A stretch of 9,698 nucleotides of DNA from an uncultured Collinsella sp. GTDB lineage: Bacteria; Actinomycetota; Coriobacteriia; Coriobacteriales; Coriobacteriaceae. Shown one piece after another: positions 1 through 5,428 of the stretch. Under the pieces are notes generated by a model that saw only the letters and a program-made list of their open reading frames with translations, was not told the origin of the DNA and did no database searches. Position 1 is the stretch's first letter. Every line of letters starts with the position of its first letter. Location: positions 1 to 9,698 of the forward strand of contig URIJ01000071.1 of NCBI GenBank assembly GCA_900547835.1, given 5' to 3'. The position numbers were made by a program, and so were the translations under genes.

Positions 1-1205
1 GCCTCGTCCACGCGCAGGCTGCCGTGGAACAGCGCCTTGACCACCGCGGCGATCACCAAGTCGAGCACCAGTACAATAGCGACCGTCACCACAATGCCCA
101 AAATCTGCGAGATGAGCAGCGAGACATCGCCCGTGTAGAACAGGCCGCCCTTACCGGTCCACGAGAGCTCCGGCACGCAGAACAGCCCCGTGAGCACGCC
201 GCCCAGGATGCCGCCGATGCCGTGGCAGCCAAACGCGTCGAGCGCATCGTCGTAGCCAAATTTGGTCTTAAGATGGCTGATGGCCAGGTAGCAGACGGGA
301 GATACGATCAGGCCCATGACCAGCGCCGCCCACGGCTCGACAAAGCCCGCACCCGGCGTAACCACCACAAGGCCCGCAACCAAACCGGTGCTAGCACCCA
401 CCAGCGTGGGACGACCGGTGTGCACGCGCTCGACGGCAAGCCACGAGACCATGCCCGCCGCGCTGGCCGTCACGGTGTTGAGGATGGCGAGCGCCGCCAC
501 GGCGTCGGCCTTAAACTCGCTGCCGCCGTTAAAGCCAAACCAGCCAAACCAAAGCAGGCCGGCGCCCAGCGCCACAAACGGCACGTTATGCGGACGGTAG
601 CTCATCATGCCAAAGCCGCGACGACGGCCGAGCATTAAGCAGAGAATCAGGCCCGTGAGACCGGACGAAATGTGTACCACGTCGCCGCCGGCAAAGTCGA
701 GCGCGCCGATGATATCGCCGATAAAGGAGCCCTCGCCGCCCCAAACCATGTGAGCGAGCGGCGCATAGACCACGAGCAGCCAAATACCCAGGAAGGCCGT
801 CGTGGCACCGAACTTAACGCGGCCGGCCAGGCTGCCCGTGACGATAGCAGCCGTGATCATGGCAAATGCCATCTGGAAGGCGATGTTGATGATCTGAGGG
901 CAGACGACACCGTCCGCAGCATTGCCCTCAGCCGCCTGCAGCACCTGGTTGAGCACCGGCAGGCACAGCAGCTGGTCAAGGCCTCCAATAAACGGACTCG
1001 AACCGTCGCCGCCATAGGCCAGAGACCAGCCGGCAACAATCCACAGCACACCAACCAGACCAATGGCGCCAAAGCACATGAGCATGGTGTTGATGACATT
1101 TTTGCGCCTGGACAGGCCGCCATAGAAAAACGCCAGACCCGGTGTCATTAAAAACACGAGCATGGTGCAGATGAGCATAAACGTTGTCGATCCCGTATCG
1201 TACAT
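1..1205 (-). CDS. amt: Ammonium transporter, Amt/MEP family (C-terminal tail cut by window edge)
   Basis: Integral membrane channel that takes up ammonium/ammonia, normally as a trimer gated by a PII protein. About 401 residues are readable from the ATG at 1205, preceded by the ribosome site AAGGGAGA. The frame stays open to base 1, so the stop lies outside. Family residues seen: the TPGLAFFYGG motif near residues 21-30, Phe110 and Phe223 at the pore gate, ALDFAGG at 168-174 with the conserved Asp170, and the twin pore histidines His178 (DVVHISSG) and His328 (FGCHGIGG). The motif usually read FNAGS is FNGGS here. The last visible residues, LRVDEA, match the start of the cytoplasmic tail, so only that tail is missing. 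A glnB/glnK gene often follows amt, which would be off the left edge. The gene lies 198 bases downstream of the PF06541 gene and probably has its own promoter. Family identity is very secure. Confidence 0.96.
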   Translation of the reverse strand, partial: MYDTGSTTFMLICTMLVFLMTPGLAFFYGGLSRRKNVINTMLMCFGAIGLVGVLWIVAGWSLAYGGDGSSPFIGGLDQLLCLPVLNQVLQAAEGNAADGVVCPQIINIAFQMAFAMITAAIVTGSLAGRVKFGATTAFLGIWLLVVYAPLAHMVWGGEGSFIGDIIGALDFAGGDVVHISSGLTGLILCLMLGRRRGFGMMSYRPHNVPFVALGAGLLWFGWFGFNGGSEFKADAVAALAILNTVTASAAGMVSWLAVERVHTGRPTLVGASTGLVAGLVVVTPGAGFVEPWAALVMGLIVSPVCYLAISHLKTKFGYDDALDAFGCHGIGGILGGVLTGLFCVPELSWTGKGGLFYTGDVSLLISQILGIVVTVAIVLVLDLVIAAVVKALFHGSLRVDE

Positions 1206-1403
1206 TCGCTCTCCCTTGGTCGCATGAACGTTGTCGGCGCTCATGATGCGGCCGAGGGGCAACTGGTGTAGACCAGATACGGCGTTGTTAAACGCTGCGT
1301 TGTCGAATGGAAACGGCACCGCAATCTTGGAAACGGCGCGGCAACGGACGCGAAACGAACGGGAAATACGCGAGCAAGGAAGCCGTGAGCGCGCCCGTCT
1401 CGG
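1206..1403 (-). promoter_or_regulatory. Upstream control region of amt with repeated 10-mer and small inverted repeats
   Basis: A 198-base spacer between the PF06541 gene and amt. It contains the direct repeat TGGAAACGGC at 1308-1317 and 1328-1337 (plus-strand reading), exactly 20 bases apart. It also contains the inverted repeats CTGGT-GTAG-ACCAG (1263-1276) and GCGTT-GTTA-AACGC (1282-1295). I could not identify convincing -35 and -10 boxes. Direct repeats two helical turns apart suit a dimeric regulator, but that is inference. Confidence 0.35.
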
Positions 1404-2423
1404 CTAGTGGCGGAACAGCTCGCGGGCTCGGTCGCGGAGATTAGTTGCTCGAATGACGCCTTCGTAGCGATTGATGCGCAGACGCGGGAAGGCGTTAAAG
1501 AAGCGTAGGTCGCGGCGGCTGAGCGACACGCTTGGCACCGGACGGCTCATGCGCTTGCCGGCAAGGCGACGACTGAGCGACGGACGCGGCATGCTCGGCG
1601 CGGCATCGGCCACACGGCGGGCAGCAAGTGCCAGGCCGCGAGCACCATCCGAGATAAACGTCGGCATCGAAGTCTTCTCGCGCAGGGCATCGAGCGCCGC
1701 GTCGCCCAGCTCGGCCAGCCAAGCGTTAACGGCGCGACCGCGGATATGCGTCTGCGCCACCGAGTCGATCGCCGAATCGGGAATACGTTCGAGCATAGAG
1801 TCGGAGGCGTCGGCAAGCGACTCATTGATGCGGTCGGCAAGGTCGGCACGCACACGCTCAAGCTGATCGGACAGGCGGCGCCAGCTGGCCAACGAGCACA
1901 CCGCATCGACCATCATCGCGACCGCGACGATAAAGGCGGACAGCCGCACAATCAGCACCGGCAGATGGCCAAGCAGCCCCAGCAATGCAGGCTCCACTAA
2001 ACGGCAAATACACAACGCACCCAAGCCAAACGCGCAGGCCCAGTACAGACAGATGCGTCCGTGCAAGTTAAACGGCAGGTGCGAGTAATCCCAAAAGCGA
2101 GCGCCCGTTGTTTTTTCCAACAGCACGCCTACGCTGTACTCAATCACGCTGCATACGAGCGCTGCAGCGACAAACTGGCTCGAGGCATCCGGAATCCCGC
2201 GCAACAGCAGCCAGCAGGCAATGCCGCCCACACCATAGATAGGACAACACGGCCCCAGCAAAAAGCCACTGTTGGCAAATCGTCCGTGATTGAGCATGGC
2301 GCATACTGTCGACTCCCATGCCCAACCGCAAAACCCGTAAAAGGCAAACGAGAGCACCAGTGCCGAGAGTGGGCAGGCGGCAAGCGTCGCGCCGCAAAAC
2401 GCAGTATCAATCGCGGTCCCCAC
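1404..2423 (-). CDS. Membrane protein of the PF06541 family ('putative ABC-transporter type IV', CmpB-like) with long soluble tail
   Basis: A 339-residue protein starting at GTG 2423. The purine-rich ribosome site AGAGGAGAGGG overlaps the end of the preceding HD gene, which fixes the start. Residues about 20-175 carry the PF06541 pattern: YGFCGWAWES (29-38), the glycine-rich GFLLGPCCPIYGVGG (53-67), EYSVGVLLEK (95-104), RFWDYSHLPFNLHGRICL (109-126). I see five probable membrane helices near 18-36, 54-75, 82-102, 122-143 and 147-175. Residues 181-339 are soluble and helical-looking, first acidic (DQLERVRADLADR) and then strongly basic, rich in Arg and Ser; no known domain was recognised there. 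The family's 'ABC transporter' name is historical: there are no Walker motifs and no experimental role that I know of. It is translationally coupled to the HD phosphohydrolase, so the two probably act in one process. Confidence 0.85.
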   Translation of the reverse strand: MGTAIDTAFCGATLAACPLSALVLSFAFYGFCGWAWESTVCAMLNHGRFANSGFLLGPCCPIYGVGGIACWLLLRGIPDASSQFVAAALVCSVIEYSVGVLLEKTTGARFWDYSHLPFNLHGRICLYWACAFGLGALCICRLVEPALLGLLGHLPVLIVRLSAFIVAVAMMVDAVCSLASWRRLSDQLERVRADLADRINESLADASDSMLERIPDSAIDSVAQTHIRGRAVNAWLAELGDAALDALREKTSMPTFISDGARGLALAARRVADAAPSMPRPSLSRRLAGKRMSRPVPSVSLSRRDLRFFNAFPRLRINRYEGVIRATNLRDRARELFRH

Positions 2424-2426
2424 CGT

Positions 2427-2963
2427 CTACCCTCTCCTCTTTTCGCTCGATTCGCCACTCACGTCATCGTCCGCCTCGTCCTTGCGCCGCAGACGACCGG
2501 CGACCGTCTCGCGCAGAGCGCACCATTTATCTGCCAGGCATACAATCCAAGCCTCACGACACGTCGGCGGCACTGGCACCAGCGGAAACATATGCCGCAC
2601 GATAATATTCCGTTCGCGCGGCGTCAGCTCAAAATCTTCCTCCGCACGCGCCAGGGCAAAAAACGGGTGGCGAAAGCCATGCAGCCGATGGCTTGGATCG
2701 GGATCGTGCCAGTCATAGAGAAAGTAATCGTGCAGCAGGGCTCCGCGCAGCAACGAAGCACGGTCGACCGAAATGCCAGCACGGCCCAAGCACTCGGCAA
2801 AGGACAGGCTCGCCCGCGCTACCGAAGTCACATGTGCATAGACCGTCACGTCGCCATGCTGGATAAACTCGCGCGTCAGGTCCAGACGGCCCTCCTGTGC
2901 CAGTTGACGGGCAGCATGGTCTACTTCGCACGCGATTTTCTCGGCACGAACGGTATCGGACAT
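2427..2963 (-). CDS. HD-domain metal-dependent phosphohydrolase
   Basis: Predicted soluble phosphohydrolase, substrate unknown. I chose the ATG at 2963 (178 residues) over the in-frame ATG at 3035 because GGAAGGAGG sits just upstream of 2963, while the extra 24 residues look unconserved. HD-type metal ligands can be read in order: His44 (YAHVTSVA), the His78-Asp79 doublet (GALLHDYFLYDWHD), His99 (GFRHPFFAL), His124 (IVRHMFPL) and Asp145 (LADKWCAL). The extra histidines beyond the minimal H-HD-D set suggest a multi-metal site. The C-terminal 25 residues are charged and low complexity. The stop lies three bases before the GTG of the PF06541 gene, whose ribosome site overlaps this reading frame. 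The fold is well supported; the substrate (nucleotide, phospholipid or other) cannot be read. Confidence 0.87.
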   Translation of the reverse strand: MSDTVRAEKIACEVDHAARQLAQEGRLDLTREFIQHGDVTVYAHVTSVARASLSFAECLGRAGISVDRASLLRGALLHDYFLYDWHDPDPSHRLHGFRHPFFALARAEEDFELTPRERNIIVRHMFPLVPVPPTCREAWIVCLADKWCALRETVAGRLRRKDEADDDVSGESSEKRRG

Positions 2964-3191
2964 GCTGCCTCCTTCCAGCGACTCACAGCGGCAAGCCACG
3001 GCTTGTGCACAATCGATAAAAACATCATGGAACACATCAGTATGGCATCGGACAAAACGTTTTGCCCCACCAGTTGTCGAATTACCGCGCCGCCGTCACA
3101 TATCAAACGTCAAAATGTGCGAGACTGTCTTGTGCAATTGTGCCGGCCGAGGGAGTGCCGGCGCACGATTCGCATGGAGTAACCCACAACG
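2964..3191. promoter_or_regulatory. Divergent control region between the HD/PF06541 pair and the DXS-like gene
   Basis: A 228-base region serving two diverging transcripts. It contains a perfect 12-base palindrome CAAAACGTTTTG (3053-3064), a plausible but weak plus-strand promoter (TTGTCG near 3074, ACATAT 18 bases later), and a hairpin just before the DXS-like start. A convincing minus-strand promoter was not found. Confidence 0.4.
3139..3165 (+). promoter_or_regulatory. Leader hairpin upstream of the DXS-like gene
   Basis: TGTGCCGGC (3139-3147) pairs with GCCGGCGCA (3157-3165), giving a 9-bp stem with one G-U wobble and a 9-base loop. It lies about 10 bases before the modest GGAG ribosome site (around 3176-3179). 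There is no T-tract, so it is not a classic terminator. It may affect translation or RNA stability. Confidence 0.35.
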
Positions 3192-4973
3192 ATGCTGCTT
3201 ACGCAAACGACAACGCCCGAGGACGTCAAGGCTCTTAATCGTGCCGAGCTCCCACAGCTCTGCGACGAGATTCGCCACGCCATCCTCGAAAGCTCCGCCG
3301 CCGTCGGCGGGCACGTTGCCCCCAACCTGGGCGTCGTTGAGCTTACGGTCGCGCTCCATCGCGTGTTTAACTCCCCTATCGACAAGATTGTCTTTGACGT
3401 TTCGCACCAGACCTACGCCCACAAGGCGCTGACCGGGCGCGCGTACACTTATATCGATCCGGAGCGTTATGGTGAGGCTTCTGGCTTTGCCAACCCCGAC
3501 GAGTCCGAGCACGACCTGTTCGCCATGGGTCACACCTCCACGTCGGTGAGCCTGGGCTGCGGCCTGGCGCACGCTCGTGACCTGGCGGGCGATACGTACA
3601 ACGTCATCACCATCATTGGCGACGGATCGCTTTCGGGCGGCCTGGCGTTTGAGGGCTTTAACAATGCCGCCGATCTCGACAGCAACCTGATCATCATCGT
3701 CAACGATAACGACCAGTCCATTGCCGAGAACCATGGCGGCCTGTATCGCAATCTGGCCGAGCTGCGAGCCAGCAACGGTACCTGTGAGCGCAACGTTTTC
3801 CGCGCGATGGGGCTCGACTACCGCTATCTGGACGCCGGTAACGACGTGTTGGCCCTCGTCGACGCGTTGCAGGAACTGCGCAATATCAATCATCCCATCG
3901 TGCTGCACGTCTCCACCGCCAAGGGCAAGGGCTTTGAGCCGGCCCAGAACGACCCCGAACGCTGGCATCACGTGGGTCCGTTTGACATGGCAACTGGACG
4001 CAAGCTCTGCCCGGGCCATCCGAGCGAGCCTGCGCCGCGCACCTATGCCGACATTACGGGCGAGGCGCTCAGCGCCGCCATCGAGCGCGATTCGCAGGTC
4101 GTGGGCATCACGGCCGCCACGCCCTACATCATGGGCTTTACACCCGAGCTTCGCGCTGCCGCCGGCAAACAGTTCGTCGATGTGGGCATTGCCGAGGAGC
4201 ACGCCGTGACCTTTGCCACCGCGCTTGCGCGCTCGGGCGCCAAGCCAGTCTTTGGTGTGTACGGCACGTTTTTGCAGCGCGCCTACGACGAGCTGTGGCA
4301 CGACCTGTGCCTCAACGATGCCCCCGCAACCATCTTGGTGTTTGGCGCGTCGATCTTTGGCACCACATCCGAGACGCACCTCTCGTTCTTTGATATTTCC
4401 ATGCTGGGCGCTCTTCCCAACATGCGCTACTTGGCGCCGGCCTGCATGGAGGAATACCTGTCCATGCTGAGCTGGTCGCTCGACCACCGCGAGCATCCCG
4501 TGGCGATCCGCGTACCGGGCATTGGCTTGGTTAGCCGCCCCGATCTGGCGCCCGCCGAAGACACCGAGTACAGTGCCGTTCGCTACAACGTGGTGCGCCA
4601 GGGCCGCGACGTTGCCGTGCTCGCGCTTGGCGATTTCTTTGAGCTGGGCGAGCGCGTGGCAAACCGCTTGGCTGCCGAGTACGGTATCGAAGCCACGCTC
4701 GTCAACCCGCGCTTCGCAACCGAGCTCGACCGCGAGTTCCTCGACAGCCTTGCCGCCGAGCATCGCGTCGTCGTCACCCTCGAGGACGGCATCTTGGACG
4801 GCGGCTGGGGCGAGCGCGTGGCGTGCTACCTGGCCTGCACGCCCGTGCGCACGCGCACCTTCGGCATCGCCAAGGGCTTCCCCGACCGCTACGACCCCAA
4901 CGAACTGCTCGCACAGAACGGCATGACGGTCGAGAATATGGCCGCCGAAGCCGTGAGACTACTCAACGAGTAA
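3192..4973 (+). CDS. DXS-like TPP-dependent transketolase-family enzyme with altered substrate pocket
   Basis: A 593-residue thiamine-diphosphate enzyme, closest overall to 1-deoxy-D-xylulose-5-phosphate synthase, which makes DXP from pyruvate and glyceraldehyde-3-phosphate. Order: cofactor domain (1 to about 290), pyrimidine-binding domain (about 300-460), C-terminal transketolase domain (about 470-593). Seen: His41 in GGHVAP, GHTSTS (113-118), GDG (143-145) and NDND (171-174) for Mg-TPP, His259, and the catalytic Glu335 in IAEEHAVTFA. Differences from DXS: the DRAGxxGxDGxTHxG signature reads FGASIFGTTSETHLS (384-398), so its Arg is Gly385; RYPRG reads RVPGI, keeping Arg440 but losing the second Arg. 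The roughly 40-residue insert after NDN is largely absent, which explains the short length. It could be a diverged DXS or a paralogue with another acceptor, so I give no gene symbol. Translation starts at ATG 3192 with a GGAG about 12 bases upstream. It stands alone between a divergent promoter and a terminator. Confidence 0.85.
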   Translation: MLLTQTTTPEDVKALNRAELPQLCDEIRHAILESSAAVGGHVAPNLGVVELTVALHRVFNSPIDKIVFDVSHQTYAHKALTGRAYTYIDPERYGEASGFANPDESEHDLFAMGHTSTSVSLGCGLAHARDLAGDTYNVITIIGDGSLSGGLAFEGFNNAADLDSNLIIIVNDNDQSIAENHGGLYRNLAELRASNGTCERNVFRAMGLDYRYLDAGNDVLALVDALQELRNINHPIVLHVSTAKGKGFEPAQNDPERWHHVGPFDMATGRKLCPGHPSEPAPRTYADITGEALSAAIERDSQVVGITAATPYIMGFTPELRAAAGKQFVDVGIAEEHAVTFATALARSGAKPVFGVYGTFLQRAYDELWHDLCLNDAPATILVFGASIFGTTSETHLSFFDISMLGALPNMRYLAPACMEEYLSMLSWSLDHREHPVAIRVPGIGLVSRPDLAPAEDTEYSAVRYNVVRQGRDVAVLALGDFFELGERVANRLAAEYGIEATLVNPRFATELDREFLDSLAAEHRVVVTLEDGILDGGWGERVACYLACTPVRTRTFGIAKGFPDRYDPNELLAQNGMTVENMAAEAVRLLNE

Positions 4974-4974
4974 G

Positions 4975-5014
4975 AAAACCTCCGCAAGGGAAGCACCCCT
5001 GCGGAGGTTTTTGT
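4975..5014 (+). terminator. Rho-independent terminator of the DXS-like gene
   Basis: AAAACCTCCGCA (4975-4986) pairs with TGCGGAGGTTTT (5000-5011). The loop carries an inner AGGG/CCCC pairing, and the run TTTTTGTTTT follows. It begins one base after the stop codon. Because A-tract and T-tract flank both sides, it could also work on the other strand. Confidence 0.92.
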
Positions 5015-5030
5015 TTTCGCGACGCGATTA

Positions 5031-5246
5031 TCTCAATCTGTAACATCTAGGGCCCGAATTTCCGTCTAACTGTTACAGATTGAGACAAGACGTCTTAGTC
5101 CCCGACGTTTGTCTCAATCTGTAACAGATAGGGACCTTTTGGCCGTCCAGATGTTACAGATTGAGACATTCGAATTCCCCTGAAGAGAAAATCTCGATCT
5201 GTAACAGTTAGAACCCATTTCCTCGTCTACCTGTTACAGATTGAGA
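5031..5246. repeat. Array of six 15-base arms in alternating orientation, period about 40 bases
   Basis: The arm TCTCAATCTGTAACA occurs at 5031-5045, 5112-5126 and 5192-5206 (the last as TCTCGATC...). Its exact reverse complement TGTTACAGATTGAGA occurs at 5071-5085, 5152-5166 and 5232-5246. Start-to-start distances are 40, 41, 40, 40 and 40. Within each of the three pairs lies a 25-base loop (5046-5070, 5127-5151, 5207-5231). The loops are homologous, sharing TAG at loop positions 3-5, CC at 9-10 and CGTC at 18-21. The intervals between pairs (5086-5111 and 5167-5191) are dissimilar. Each pair can fold into a 15-17 bp hairpin. No coding frame explains it. The alternating layout resembles BIME-type REP arrays; function and genomic copy number are unknown. 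Confidence 0.93.
5071..5126. repeat. Long alternative hairpin between array units 1 and 2
   Basis: The right arm of unit 1 (5071-5088) is perfectly complementary to the left arm of unit 2 (5109-5126) over 18 bases. After one unpaired G (5089) the pairing continues as ACGTC (5090-5094) with GACGT (5104-5108), around a 9-base loop. This 23-bp stem is longer than either unit's own hairpin and competes with both. Confidence 0.8.
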
Positions 5247-5282
5247 CAAAGCAGCGAGGCAGGCCGCCACATCTGCAAGAAC

Positions 5283-5312
5283 CACCACAAAGGTGCCTGT
5301 CCCTTTTTGGTA
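5283..5312. repeat. REP-like fragment containing GGTGCCTGTCCC
   Basis: The stretch has AAAGG (5289-5293) able to pair with the CCTTT beginning at 5301-5302, around TGCCTGTC. The core GTGCCTGTCCC, or GGGACAGGCAC on the other strand, resembles REP sequences that I recall beside RAYT (Y1, IS200-like) transposases in diverse bacteria. No transposase is present here, so this would be an orphan copy. The assignment is from memory and tentative. Confidence 0.4.
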
Positions 5313-5319
5313 GGTAGAA

Positions 5320-5334
5320 TAACCTATAAGGTTA
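5320..5334. promoter_or_regulatory. Near-palindrome TAACCT-ATA-AGGTTA, candidate operator
   Basis: A 6-bp perfect inverted repeat with a 3-base centre, 24 bases upstream of the -35 box of the solute-binding-protein promoter. Size and position suit a dimeric transcription factor acting from upstream. No regulator is encoded in the window, and I cannot name the family. Confidence 0.4.
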
Positions 5335-5357
5335 GTATGTTTCTAAGTTATTTCGTG

Positions 5358-5387
5358 TTGACCCGTTTGAGCGGGTTAGGGTATAAC
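5358..5387 (+). promoter_or_regulatory. Sigma70-type promoter of the amino-acid ABC operon, with embedded inverted repeat
   Basis: A -35 box TTGACC (5358-5363) and a -10 box TATAAC (5382-5387) are separated by 18 bases, each one mismatch from consensus. Transcription should start near 5394, giving a leader of about 35 bases. The inverted repeat ACCCG-TTTGAG-CGGGT (5361-5376) overlaps the -35 box and spacer, a natural place for a repressor. Just before the start codon, GAGAA (5412-5416) can pair with TTCTC (5422-5426), placing the AAGG ribosome site partly in a small hairpin. Confidence 0.72.
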
Positions 5388-5428
5388 TCTACTCAACCGC
5401 TAGGATTTTTTGAGAAAGGTGTTCTCCT

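Noticed and set aside
24..638. Plus-strand open frame of 204 codons at the left edge
   Set aside because: It is the antisense shadow of amt, whose pore histidines and signatures are unmistakable on the minus strand.
1381..1405. Possible terminator for the PF06541 gene (AGCCG pairing with CGGCT)
   Set aside because: The stem is only 5 bp with a 15-base loop and no T-tract on the minus strand, and it overlaps the stop codon.
2964..3035. N-terminal extension of the HD protein from the ATG at 3035
   Set aside because: The extra 24 residues contain the strong GGAAGGAGG ribosome site for the internal ATG at 2963, so the shorter form is the better call.
2061..3182. Open frame of 373 codons on the plus strand
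   Set aside because: It runs antisense through the PF06541 and HD genes and their promoter, and its translation has no recognisable motif.
3096..4763. Long open frame of 555 codons on the minus strand
   Set aside because: It lies wholly opposite the DXS-like gene, which has clear family motifs. The antisense translation is low complexity and matches no domain I recognise; GC-rich codon bias leaves such frames open.
5031..5246. CRISPR array
   Set aside because: The repeats are only 15 bases, alternate in orientation, and three of the five intervals are homologous to one another. A CRISPR has same-direction repeats of 23 bases or more with unique spacers. No cas gene is present.
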